A stretch of DNA of 64,000 bases from Amycolatopsis deserti. GTDB taxonomy: Bacteria; Actinomycetota; Actinomycetes; Mycobacteriales; Pseudonocardiaceae. Numbering within the stretch: position 1 is the first letter of the stretch; each line of letters begins with the position of its first letter. Below the pieces are notes generated by a model. That model made no database searches. It saw only the letters and a program-made list of their open reading frames with translations, and was not told where the DNA came from. The position numbers were made by a program, and so were the translations under genes. Positions 8,414 through 16,155 of this stretch are shown here, piece after piece. Location of the stretch: positions 987,914 through 1,051,913 of the forward strand of contig NZ_BNAU01000002.1 in assembly GCF_014653945.1 (NCBI RefSeq). Direction: 5' to 3'.

Positions 8414-9490
8414 ATGAGCCCTTCCCCGTGGCGTTCCCGAGCCACCGCCGCGCTTCCGGCAGTCCTCCTGATCGCCGTGGACATCGCGGTCGGTGGCAAC
8501 CTGCTCCGGGACGACAGCGGGTGGCGACTGGGCGGCTCGGTCGCGGTCGCGGGCGTGCTCGGGCTCGCCGTGCTGCTCCGGCGGTGGTGGCCGGTTCCGG
8601 TGCTGGTGTTCGTGCTGGCGATGTCGTCGGCGGCCGCGTTCCTCGGGGTGCTCTGGGATCCCTTCGCCGCCGCGGCGCTGGTGCTCTACGTCGTCGCGCT
8701 CGGGCGGGACCGGCTGCTTCCCCTGCTGGGCGCGTGCGCGGTCGCCGCGGTCGCGGGCTTCGCCGCCTGGTGGTACCTGCTCGGGGTGCCGCTGCTGGTC
8801 GCCGCGTGGGCGGCCGGCCGGGCGGCGCACGCGCACCGCGCCCAGGCCGAGCGGCTGGAACGGCAGCGGCAGCACCAGATCCGCATCGACGAACGCCTGC
8901 GGATCGCCCGGGAACTGCACGACGTCGTCACCCACGGCATGGGGCTGATCGCGGTGAAGGCCGGCGTTGCCAACCACGTGGCGCGGTCCCGGCCGGAGGA
9001 GGCCCGCGAAGCGCTTCGGGTCATCGAGGAGACCAGCCGCGAAGCGCTCGGCGAGATGCGGCGGTTGCTCAGCGCGCTGCGGGACGACACCGAGCCGCCG
9101 GGCGGGCTCGCCGACCTGCCGCGGCTGGCGGAACGGACCGCGCCCGCGGGGGTCACGGTGGAGCTGGACGTCGATGCGGCGGATCTGCCGCAGCCGGTGG
9201 AGCTGGCGGCGTTCCGGATCGTGCAGGAGGCGGTCACGAACGTGGTCAAGCACGCCGCCCCGGCGCGGTGCCGGGTGGTGGTGCGGGCGAACGCGGGCGA
9301 GGTCCGGATCGAGGTCACCGACGACGGCGCCCGGCCGCGCGGCCCGGTGCGGCCGGGCCACGGCATCGTGGGCATGACCGAACGCGCCGCATTGTATGGC
9401 GGTGAGCTGACCGCGGAACCGTTGCCGGACAAGGGTTTCCGGGTCCGCGCGTCGCTGCGCTACGAGCCGGCGGAGGTGCCCGTTGCCTGA
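8414..9490 (+). CDS. Sensor histidine kinase, NarL/DesK type
   Basis: 358 residues: four to five N-terminal membrane helices (about 10-140), a short cytosolic linker, the HisKA_3 dimerisation box RELHDVVTHGMG (phospho-acceptor His near 169), and an HATPase_c domain with VQEAVTNVVKHA (N box) and PGHGIVGMTERAALYGG (G box). No periplasmic sensor domain is visible, so it probably senses a membrane-linked signal. It overlaps the response regulator by eight bases, so the two are co-produced. The divergent membrane protein is the likeliest target. The cue is unknown. Confidence 0.92.
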   Translation: MSPSPWRSRATAALPAVLLIAVDIAVGGNLLRDDSGWRLGGSVAVAGVLGLAVLLRRWWPVPVLVFVLAMSSAAAFLGVLWDPFAAAALVLYVVALGRDRLLPLLGACAVAAVAGFAAWWYLLGVPLLVAAWAAGRAAHAHRAQAERLERQRQHQIRIDERLRIARELHDVVTHGMGLIAVKAGVANHVARSRPEEAREALRVIEETSREALGEMRRLLSALRDDTEPPGGLADLPRLAERTAPAGVTVELDVDAADLPQPVELAAFRIVQEAVTNVVKHAAPARCRVVVRANAGEVRIEVTDDGARPRGPVRPGHGIVGMTERAALYGGELTAEPLPDKGFRVRASLRYEPAEVPVA

Positions 9491-10169
9491 GCCGCTGCGG
9501 GTGGTGATCGCCGACGACCAGGCGCTGCTGCGCGGCAGTTTCCGGTTGCTGGTGGACAGCGAACCGGACATGACGGTCGTCGGCGAGGCGGCGACCGGCG
9601 CGGAGGCGGTCGAGGTGGTGCGGGCGACGCGGCCGGACGTGGTGCTGATGGACGTGCGGATGCCCGGGATGGACGGCATCGCGGCGACGCGGCTGCTCAC
9701 CGAGCGGGTGCCGTCGGCGCGGGTGCTGATCCTCACGATGTTCGACCTGGACTCCCACGTCTTCGACGCGCTGCGGGCGGGTGCGGCCGGGTTCCTGCTG
9801 AAGGACACCCGGCCCGTCGACTTGTGCGCCGCCATCCGCGTGGTCGCCGCCGGGGACGCGCTGCTGGCCCCCGCCGTGACGCGGCGGCTGATCGCCGAGT
9901 TCGCCCGCACGACCGCGCCCCGCCCGGCGCCGAGCCGCGACCTCGACGTGCTCACCCCGCGCGAGACGGAGGTGCTGACGCTGATCGCGCACGGCCTGTC
10001 GAACGCCGAACTGGCCGAACGCCTGCACCTGTCGATGGCGACGGTGAAGACCTACATCGGACGGCTGCTGACCAAGCTGCCCGCGCGCGACCGCGCCCAG
10101 CTGGTGGTCATCGCCTACGAGAGCGGGCTGGTCACCGCGTCAGGAGGGCGGTCAGCGGAACCGCGGTGA
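9483..10169 (+). CDS. Response regulator, NarL/LuxR family
   Basis: 228 residues: receiver domain (1-120) with acidic pocket DD at 11-12, phospho-acceptor Asp 57 in VVLMDVRMPG and conserved Lys 107 in FLLKDTRP, then a LuxR-type HTH (about 155-215; LTPRETEVLTLIAHGLSNAELAERL in two parts, MATVKTYIGRLLTKL). Start is TTG 9483, inside the kinase 3' end; no later start would keep the first receiver strand. The 3' end overlaps the converging membrane protein gene by 38 bases. Confidence 0.92.
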   Translation: MPEPLRVVIADDQALLRGSFRLLVDSEPDMTVVGEAATGAEAVEVVRATRPDVVLMDVRMPGMDGIAATRLLTERVPSARVLILTMFDLDSHVFDALRAGAAGFLLKDTRPVDLCAAIRVVAAGDALLAPAVTRRLIAEFARTTAPRPAPSRDLDVLTPRETEVLTLIAHGLSNAELAERLHLSMATVKTYIGRLLTKLPARDRAQLVVIAYESGLVTASGGRSAEPR

Positions 10170-10533
10170 GCCACGCCCAGCCGCCGAGGCCGACGACGTG
10201 CGCGGCCCGCCACGCGACGGGGGCGGCGCGCACCACGCGGCCGACGAGCAGCAGCTCGCACAGCCAGCGCGCGCCCCAGAAAATGGTTTGCGCCGCCAGC
10301 ACGATCACGGGCAGCACGCCCGGCGCGAGCAGCTCGTCGACCGGCCACAGCAGCGCGCCGAGGACCACGCAGGTCAGCCCGATGAACCCGGTGTGCAGCC
10401 CGACGACGAGCCGGGACAACGGACTCGCCGCGACGAGGTCAGCCGGCCACCCGAGCAGCCGCGGCAGCACGAGGTGGGCGACCCCCAGCACGATCGCGAC
10501 CGTGCCGGCCAGGCGCATCTGCAGCTCCAGCAT
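10132..10533 (-). CDS. Small four-helix membrane protein, DoxX-like in size
   Basis: 133 residues with four predicted membrane helices (LAGTVAIVLGVAHLVLP, LVVGLHTGFIGLTCVVLGAL, VLPVIVLAAQTIFW, VVGLGGWAWLTAV). I do not recognise the family with certainty; the size and topology are like DoxX or DUF4345 proteins. The ATG at 10533 overlaps the last unit of the tandem array that separates it from the methyltransferase gene. It may be the final gene of that operon, pushed away by the array. The 3' end overlaps the response regulator gene. Confidence 0.65.
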   Translation of the reverse strand: MLELQMRLAGTVAIVLGVAHLVLPRLLGWPADLVAASPLSRLVVGLHTGFIGLTCVVLGALLWPVDELLAPGVLPVIVLAAQTIFWGARWLCELLLVGRVVRAAPVAWRAAHVVGLGGWAWLTAVPLTALLTR

Positions 10534-10909
10534 CACGCCACCTCCGCCGGGCGCCCCCGCGGTGGGCGTCGGTAGGCCACCGTCACGCCACCTCCACCGC
10601 GGGCGCCGTGACCAAGTGCGACGGCCGCAGCCGCGTGGCGGCCCGCGGTGCCACGCGCAAGTAGACCAGCCAGCACGCCACCTCCACCGCGGCCGCAGTG
10701 ACCAAAGGCGACGGCCGCAGCCGCGCGCCGGCCGGCACTGCCACGCGCACGTCACGCCGCCTCCACCGCGGGCGCGGTGACAAGGGCGACGGCCGCAGCC
10801 GCGCGGTCTGCCCGCACTGCCATCACGCCACCTCGAACGCCGTCGTCATCACCAGGGGCGTCCGGCGCAGCCGCAGGCCCGCCACGCGCACCCACACGAC
10901 CATCACGCC
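10533..10909. repeat. Six-unit tandem array of methyltransferase gene 3' ends
   Basis: Reading the minus strand, the last 15-16 codons of the methyltransferase (RRTPLVTATAFEVA, stop) recur downstream. Unit starts, marked by the complement of the stop (TCACGCC), are at 10533, 10583, 10673 (stop base changed to GCA), 10752, 10823 and 10903; spacing is 50, 90, 79, 71 and 80. Copies still translate as RLRRTPLVMTTAFEVA, RLRPSPLVTAAAVEVA and RLRPSHLVTAPAVEVA, diverging with distance from the gene. No other gene is visible in the array. Confidence 0.85.
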
Positions 10910-11592
10910 ACCTCGAACGCCGTCGCTGTCACCAAGGGCGTCCGGCGCACCCGGGCGACCCGCCGCAAACCAGCCTGGGCCGCGACGCGCTCCCACTCCG
11001 CGCGCGGGTAGAAGTGCCACGCGCCCGGTCCGAACGCCACCACGTTCGCCGCGTCGCGGTGGTGCTCCACCAGCACCAGTCGCCCGCCCGGCCGCAGCAC
11101 CCGCCGCGCCTCGCGGAACAACGCCTCCCGTCCGGCGGGCGTGCGCAGCTCGTGCGCGGCGAGCACCGCCAGCACGACGTCCACCGCCCCCGTCGCCAGC
11201 GGGAGCGCCTCCGGCCGCACCGGCACCGCCCTCGCCGGGTAGCGCTTCCGCGCCCGCCGGATCGACGCCTCGACCGGGCCGCGCGGATCGAGCACGTCCA
11301 GCACGACACCGACGGAGCCCGGCAGCAGGGCGGGCAGCGTCGGCGAGACCTCGTCGAACCCCGCGGTCACCAGCACGTGCCGCCGTACCCGCGCGGGCAG
11401 CACCGGCCGCAGCCACGTCCACCGGTAGAGACCGCACAGGTCGTAGACCCACCACGACGCCGCCAGGCTCGCCACCGTGAACCACGCCGCGCCGGCCCGC
11501 ACCGGCTTCGGCACCGGCGCGCAGGCGACCACCGCGCCGGCCAGCACCTTCGGCCAGTTGAACGCCAGCACCTGCGCCACCCCGCGCATCAC
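10903..11592 (-). CDS. Class I SAM-dependent methyltransferase, membrane-anchored
   Basis: 229 residues. Two hydrophobic helices near the N-terminus (VLAGAVVACAP, AWFTVASLAASWWVYDL) probably anchor it in the membrane; a divergent Rossmann methyltransferase follows (HVLVTAGFDEV, VGVVLDVLDP, REARRVLRPGGRLVLVEH, the last being the typical post-motif I segment of UbiE-like enzymes). Start is GTG 11592, overlapping the stop of the DUF2071 gene; ATG 11589 is an alternative. As the last of four coupled genes it could methylate the product of the BtaA-like enzyme, but the substrate is unproven. Its 3' end is copied in the array downstream. Confidence 0.8.
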   Translation of the reverse strand: MMRGVAQVLAFNWPKVLAGAVVACAPVPKPVRAGAAWFTVASLAASWWVYDLCGLYRWTWLRPVLPARVRRHVLVTAGFDEVSPTLPALLPGSVGVVLDVLDPRGPVEASIRRARKRYPARAVPVRPEALPLATGAVDVVLAVLAAHELRTPAGREALFREARRVLRPGGRLVLVEHHRDAANVVAFGPGAWHFYPRAEWERVAAQAGLRRVARVRRTPLVTATAFEVA

Positions 11593-12320
11593 CGCAGCTC
11601 ACCCCGGTGCCAGCCGTAGTCCACATCGGACACGTGAAACGCGTTCGCCAGCACCGCCCCGCCGAACCGCCCGAGAAACGCGACTTCGTGCCCCAGGATC
11701 CCGACCGGCTCCGGCCGCCAGCTGCTGCGGAACGCTTTCACCACCACGATGCCCGCCCGGTCCGGCGAGAACGTGTACGGCAGCGGCCCGGCGAAGCGCC
11801 GCGCGTCGGCCGGGGTGGCGAACACCTTGTCCCACAACGGTTCCCGGTCGGCCAGGTCGGCCGTCACATCGAGATCGCCCGCCCCGTCGCGCGACCGCAC
11901 CGTGAACCGCAGCGTCTCCCCGCGACGCGACACGCGCGCCGCGCTGCGGTGGTAGCGGTAGCCGGTGAGGACGTTGCCGCCGAGCGCGAGCAGCGCGCGG
12001 TCGGTGTCGCTGCGCAGGATCTTCAGGCCGCGCATGGTCTTCCCGCCGGGAGTGCGCAACCGGGCGAGGATCCGGTAGCCAGTCATCACCGAGCGGAACC
12101 CGAGCGGCGCGGGCAGGACCGACGGTCGCAGATGCCGCAGCGCGACCAGCGCGACCGCGACGAAGGCGTGCTCGGTGCCGTCCGGACCGCGGTAGATGTC
12201 CGGGGTCAGCGGTTCCGGCAGCATTGCCGCGAGCCGGGCCGCATCGACCGCGTAGGTCAGCACCAGCGAGTGGTCGAACCGGGTGCGCATGGGCAGGGGA
12301 TGCCGGTTCAACGCGGTCAT
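11589..12320 (-). CDS. DUF2071 (YqjF-like) family protein
   Basis: 243 residues with the acetoacetate-decarboxylase-like layout of DUF2071 proteins: N-terminal RTRFDHSLVLTYAVDAARL with LPEPLTPDIY, a central VALVALRHLRP segment and a C-terminal GHEVAFLGRFGGAVLANA. The biochemical role of the family is not established. Start ATG 12320 overlaps the stop of the DUF3419 gene (ATGA) and its own stop overlaps the methyltransferase start, so translation of the operon is tightly coupled. Confidence 0.75.
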   Translation of the reverse strand: MTALNRHPLPMRTRFDHSLVLTYAVDAARLAAMLPEPLTPDIYRGPDGTEHAFVAVALVALRHLRPSVLPAPLGFRSVMTGYRILARLRTPGGKTMRGLKILRSDTDRALLALGGNVLTGYRYHRSAARVSRRGETLRFTVRSRDGAGDLDVTADLADREPLWDKVFATPADARRFAGPLPYTFSPDRAGIVVVKAFRSSWRPEPVGILGHEVAFLGRFGGAVLANAFHVSDVDYGWHRGELR

Positions 12321-13117
12321 GATCGCCTCCGTACGTCCACAACGCCCCAGAGCATCGAGCGGTCCCGCGGACCGGCATCCTCGCCGGGACGCGGTTCGCG
12401 GAACGAGCGCGACACCACCACTCCCCCGGGCCGCAACGCGTGCCACACGGCGTCGTCGAGGCGGGCGGCGTAGCGCGCGTCGGGGCCGTCGAGGATGTTG
12501 GACAGCGAGATGCCGTCGTACCAGCCGCGCGGCACCTGTTCGAGGTGGTCGGCGACGTCGGCGTGGATCAGCGTCGCGCGAGCGCGGGTGTCGGGGGCGA
12601 GTTCGTCGCGGCCGGTGAGGAGGCGCCATGCCCACGGGTTGTCCGCGGGGAGGTGCCCGAGGCCCCGGCGCAGGCGGGCGAGCAGCACGCGGTCCAGGCG
12701 CGGCGGGATGGCGTGGGCGAAGGCGGGCAGCAGGAGACCCAGCGGCGCGAGCCCGGTCGCGAGCAGGCCCCGCAGGCGGCGGGAATCCAGCAGCTCGGCG
12801 GGGTCGCCCTCACGGAGATCGATGCGGCGCCAGCGGGAGTCGAGCGTGCGGAGGACGGCCCGCCCGGCCGCGAGCAGCCGTTCCGCGCGACCAGGGCGGG
12901 CGGGGGCGCCGGCGAGGCGGTCCCGGCAGTAGGCCAGCTGGACGGGGTTGATGTCCACACCGGTCACTTCGAACCCGGCGCGCGCGAGGGCGGCCACGGT
13001 TTCCCCGGCGGCCGCGATCGCGAGGACCCGCCCGCGGGGGAAGGCACGGAGTTCGACGTCCGGGTCCTCGTACCCCCAGCCGAACAGCAGGCTCCGCCGG
13101 CCCGCCCACGGGTTCAC
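12317..13117 (-). CDS. DUF3419 protein, BtaA-like 3-amino-3-carboxypropyl transferase
   Basis: 266 residues resembling BtaA, which transfers the 3-amino-3-carboxypropyl group of SAM to diacylglycerol in betaine-lipid synthesis. Family signs are the N-terminal LLFGWGYEDPDVELRAF, the SAM motif VLAIAAAGETVAALARAGFE then VTGVDINPVQLAYC, and the later HADVADHLEQVPRGWYDGIS and LSNILDG, where DUF3419 members conserve a catalytic-site loop. The start GTG 13117 overlaps the stop of the DoxX-like gene; the longer open frame is GC-rich read-through. Activity on diacylglycerol is inference; some DUF3419 proteins have other acceptors. Confidence 0.75.
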   Translation of the reverse strand: MNPWAGRRSLLFGWGYEDPDVELRAFPRGRVLAIAAAGETVAALARAGFEVTGVDINPVQLAYCRDRLAGAPARPGRAERLLAAGRAVLRTLDSRWRRIDLREGDPAELLDSRRLRGLLATGLAPLGLLLPAFAHAIPPRLDRVLLARLRRGLGHLPADNPWAWRLLTGRDELAPDTRARATLIHADVADHLEQVPRGWYDGISLSNILDGPDARYAARLDDAVWHALRPGGVVVSRSFREPRPGEDAGPRDRSMLWGVVDVRRRS

Positions 13118-13494
13118 CGGTGCCGCCGCGTCGCAACGAGCCAGGCCAGGACGAGCAGGACGACGTTGTGCAGCACCAGGTTCAGCGGTTCGGCGATGTG
13201 CCCGCCACCGAAGGCGAGGCCCCCGGCGTTGAACCCGGCGAGCAGCGCGGTCTGCACGGCCGCGGCCGTGCGCGGCGCCCAGCCGGTCAGCACCCACGCG
13301 CCGAGCGCGACCTCGGCGACCCCGATGAGCACGAGCACGACCCCGGCGACCGCGCCGAGCACCGGCACGGACTCCACGATCGCCCGCTCGTCCGGCCGGG
13401 CCCCCAGCACCTTCGCGACGAGCCCCTCGTACACCCACACGGCGGCCACCGCGCCCGGCGGCACCCAGCGGGCCGCCCACTCCCCCACACGCAC
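13114..13494 (-). CDS. DoxX-like membrane protein
   Basis: 126 residues, four membrane helices and the DoxX/DUF4267-like pattern: WVYEGLVAKVLGARPDE after the first helix, VLVLIGVAEVALGAWVLTGW in the second, HNVVLLVLAWLVA in the last. First gene of the coupled four-gene operon (13494 down to 10903) and so likely a membrane partner of the DUF3419, DUF2071 and methyltransferase proteins. The promoter must lie in the 13495-13505 gap or within the GNAT gene upstream, whose stop is nine bases away. Confidence 0.75.
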   Translation of the reverse strand: MRVGEWAARWVPPGAVAAVWVYEGLVAKVLGARPDERAIVESVPVLGAVAGVVLVLIGVAEVALGAWVLTGWAPRTAAAVQTALLAGFNAGGLAFGGGHIAEPLNLVLHNVVLLVLAWLVATRRHR

Positions 13495-13503
13495 CCGTCG
13501 ACT

Positions 13504-14139
13504 CTAGATCCCGAACAGCGGCAGGCAGGGCGGCAAACCCTCGATCGTCACCGGGATCTCATCGCGCCACGCCTCGCGGCCCAGGCGCAGTCTGTGTTCG
13601 ACGGCCAGCGCGTCCTGGACCACGTGCCGCGCGACGCCGTCCGGCCGGTAGCCGAGCTTGCGGGACACCGCGAGCGAGGCGGCGTTGTCCTCGAACGCGC
13701 CGGACGCCGCCTCCTCCGCGCCGAGACCGGCGAAGGCCAGGTGCAGCACCGCGCGGCGCATCTCGGTGCCGATGCCCCGGCCCTGGTGCCGACGGCCGAC
13801 CCACGAGCCGGTGTGCACCTCGCGGGTGATGGCGAACCGCTTCGCGCTCACGCTCTGCTGGCCGACCACCTCGCCGTCGCGGAAGACGACCAGATCCAGG
13901 CCCCAGTCGTCCGGGCTCCAGCGGCCCAGCCGGAGCCAGTGGAACTGCACGAGCGACCGCGCCACGAGCCCCGGTTCCTGGTCGGTCCACGGGACGAGGA
14001 ACGGCATCGTCCCCGGCTCGTGGACCCCCTCGGCGGCGAGTTCGGCCAGCTCGGCGAGCTCTTCGGACCCGGGCAGCCGCAGTTCGAGCCGCGGGGTGCG
14101 CACGCGCAGCGCGAGCAGCGGGAAGTGATCGGCCAGCAT
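13504..14139 (-). CDS. GNAT N-acetyltransferase, RimJ/RimL type
   Basis: 211 residues. N-terminal RTPRLELRLPGSEELAELAEL, core VGQQSVSA and the acetyl-CoA loop VGRRHQGRGIGTEMRRAVL (RxxGxG/A motif), then SGAFEDNAASLAVSRKLGYR, all typical of RimJ/RimL acetyltransferases that modify protein N-termini or small amines. Start ATG 14139 gives the normal N-terminal strand; the open frame continues 5' as read-through. The DoxX-like operon follows nine bases downstream, so read-through transcription is likely. Confidence 0.85.
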   Translation of the reverse strand: MLADHFPLLALRVRTPRLELRLPGSEELAELAELAAEGVHEPGTMPFLVPWTDQEPGLVARSLVQFHWLRLGRWSPDDWGLDLVVFRDGEVVGQQSVSAKRFAITREVHTGSWVGRRHQGRGIGTEMRRAVLHLAFAGLGAEEAASGAFEDNAASLAVSRKLGYRPDGVARHVVQDALAVEHRLRLGREAWRDEIPVTIEGLPPCLPLFGI

Positions 14140-14153
14140 CGGCCCATCCTGGC

Positions 14154-15251
14154 TCAGGAGCTGCCGCGCGGGAACACCATCTCCGGGTAGCGCGGCGACG
14201 GCCCGTCCAGCAGGTGGTCGTCCCGGCCGCGCAGCCACCGGTCGAAGAACGACGCCACGTACGCGCGCTGGGTGCGCACGGCCGTCGCCGGGTCGAGGGT
14301 GCCCAGCGGCACGCCCAGCTGCGGCACCAGCGCCGCGGCGTCGGTGAAGGACGCGTGTTCCGAGCCGAGCAGCTTCAGCTGCCGCGCCCAGCCGGGTGTC
14401 GCGGCGAGGAAGGCCGTCCAGCCGGGGCCGGTGTCGGTCTCGCCGTCCTTGCCGACCAGCAGGAACGGTCCGCGCAGGCCGTCCGCCGCCGGTGGCATCA
14501 GGCTGCCGTCGAACCACGTCAGGTTCCCGTCCAGGTTCACCCCGGCCACCACGCGCGGATCGGCCGCCATGGTCAGCGCCGCGGCCGCCCCGCCCATCGA
14601 GTGGCCGATCATGCCGACCCGGCTCACGTCGAGCCGGCCGGCCAGCGCGTCCAGCACGAACCGCGTGTCCGCGACCCGCACGTCGAGCGCCTTGCGCAGG
14701 AACGCGTCCGGCTCGCCGGGGTCGACCATGGTCCGCACCGAGCCGTCCGGGAACTCCACCTCCGGCGACTCCCAGGTGTGGTCGATGCTCACCACGACGT
14801 ACCCGCGACTGGCGAGGTCCTCGGCCGCCGCGGAACCCCAGGTGCGGGGCTCGCCCAGCCCGGGCGAGTACACGATCACCGGGTGCCGCCCGGGAAGGGG
14901 CACGGCGTCGCGGCGCGCGTTGGTCCGCACGGATGCCCAGTCCGTGGCGGGCACTCCGAGTCCCAGCATGCCGTTGGCGCTGACGGCGTCGAAGTGCGCC
15001 GCCGCGCCGGGCAGCATGTACGGCGCCGGGCGCCCCGGGCCGGGCAACGCCGGGTAGTGCAGGCTCACCATCAGCTCGCGCGGGCCCCCGCGCCACGGGT
15101 CGGTGCGCGCCGGGTCGACCAGGTGCAGTTCGGCCTGCCCCACCCGGTACGGACCGGTGGGCTGCGGCAACACGAGCTTCGGCGCCGCGGACACGGGCAG
15201 CGCCGAAGCGAGCAGCACCGTCACGGCGAGCACGAGAGATCTCCAGATCAT
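14154..15251 (-). CDS. Secreted alpha/beta hydrolase, PAF-acetylhydrolase/dienelactone hydrolase-like
   Basis: 365 residues with a Sec signal peptide (about 1-23, ending VSAAPK). The nucleophile elbow is GHSMGG (Ser near 220); LDGNLTW and a late SEHASFTD offer the acidic and histidine residues. Conserved segments LMVSLHYPA, HPVIVYSPGLG and GYVVVSIDHTW match the platelet-activating-factor acetylhydrolase isoform II group, which in bacteria covers secreted lipases and polyester hydrolases. Substrate unknown. Starts 14 bases 5' of the GNAT gene on the same strand. Confidence 0.85.
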   Translation of the reverse strand: MIWRSLVLAVTVLLASALPVSAAPKLVLPQPTGPYRVGQAELHLVDPARTDPWRGGPRELMVSLHYPALPGPGRPAPYMLPGAAAHFDAVSANGMLGLGVPATDWASVRTNARRDAVPLPGRHPVIVYSPGLGEPRTWGSAAAEDLASRGYVVVSIDHTWESPEVEFPDGSVRTMVDPGEPDAFLRKALDVRVADTRFVLDALAGRLDVSRVGMIGHSMGGAAAALTMAADPRVVAGVNLDGNLTWFDGSLMPPAADGLRGPFLLVGKDGETDTGPGWTAFLAATPGWARQLKLLGSEHASFTDAAALVPQLGVPLGTLDPATAVRTQRAYVASFFDRWLRGRDDHLLDGPSPRYPEMVFPRGSS

Positions 15252-15327
15252 GCCGGTGATGTTGCTCGGCCCCGGCCGCCCGGGCATCCGGGAACACCCT
15301 GAACCGGTCCCGGAATCGCCGGCCGGT

Positions 15328-15476
15328 CTACAGTGGAATGACGTCGAGGTCGCCGGGTTCGATGATCGTGCCGCGGTAACCGGTCGCCGCCGCCCGCGCC
15401 TGTCCGAGGTAGACGGCGGCTGGCCGCGGCACCGCACATCGGGGCTCCGTCGATCCGAGGGAGCTGCAGGATCGGC
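15328..15476 (-). other. Possible 3' remnant of a lost gene
   Basis: Downstream of the SDR stop, one minus-strand frame reads AAVYLGQARAAATGYRGTII then EPGDLDVIPL and a TAG at 15328-15330. Its amino-acid text is more protein-like than the surrounding shadow frames, yet it has no start and no ribosome site. I do not recognise the family. It may be the tail of a deleted gene or chance. Confidence 0.25.
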
Positions 15477-16121
15477 TCAACCGCGTCCGCCGATCAGCCC
15501 CCGTTCCCGCCCGTCGTGGACCACCTCGAGCGACCACGGCCGTTCCTGCGTGTGCAGGGACCAGTAGTGCTCGGCGATGTCGTCCGGGTCGAAGGCGGTG
15601 CCGGGCGCGACCGGCCCGGCGACCGTCACCGACGCCACGTGCACCCCGGCGGCCCCGTACTGGGCGTCCAGCAGGGCGACGAGCGTGCGGACCCCGGCCT
15701 TGCCCAGCGACAGGCTCACGTACCGCGGGTTCGGCTCCGGCATCCCACCGGTGATGAGGATCGTGCCGCGGCCCCGGGCGGCCATCGCGGGCGCGACGTG
15801 CGACGCGGCGGTCAACGCTCCGACGACGTTCACCGCCCACGCGTCCAGCTGCGCCCGCGCGGGAAGCTCACCCGGCGCGTCCGGCTGGATGATCGCCGCG
15901 TTGTAGACCAGCACGTCCGGCGTACCGAACTCCGCGGCCGCCGCGTCCAACGCGGTTCGAAGGGCGTCCTCGTCCGTGCTGTCGGCGACGAAGCTGCGCG
16001 CGCCGGGCATGGTCCGTTCCGTGCGCGCCACGAGCGCGACGGGCAGCCCCTCGCGCGCGAACCGCCGTGCCACGGCCAGCCCGATACCCGGCCCCGCGCC
16101 GATGATGATCACTCCACTCAT
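15477..16121 (-). CDS. Atypical short-chain dehydrogenase/reductase
   Basis: 214 residues with a Rossmann N-terminus GAGPGIGLAVARRFAREG, the Asp-binding loop VADSTDEDAL, and VYNAAI in place of the usual NNAG. The catalytic tetrad is not classical: the expected YxxxK is RYVSLSLGKAG, where position K-4 is leucine, and the usual Ser is in ILITGGMPEP, also altered. It therefore belongs to a divergent SDR group and may reduce poorly or use another residue. ATG 16121; convergent to nothing, it lies downstream of the isocitrate-lyase-like gene on the same strand with 34 bases between. Confidence 0.8.
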   Translation of the reverse strand: MSGVIIIGAGPGIGLAVARRFAREGLPVALVARTERTMPGARSFVADSTDEDALRTALDAAAAEFGTPDVLVYNAAIIQPDAPGELPARAQLDAWAVNVVGALTAASHVAPAMAARGRGTILITGGMPEPNPRYVSLSLGKAGVRTLVALLDAQYGAAGVHVASVTVAGPVAPGTAFDPDDIAEHYWSLHTQERPWSLEVVHDGRERGLIGGRG

Positions 16122-16155
16122 GCGGCGACGGTAAAAGCCTGACACGGTGACAAGG

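Noticed and set aside
10533-10909. Repeat array considered as CRISPR
   Set aside because: Units are degenerate, contiguous and derived from a coding end; there is no constant repeat with unrelated spacers and no cas gene.
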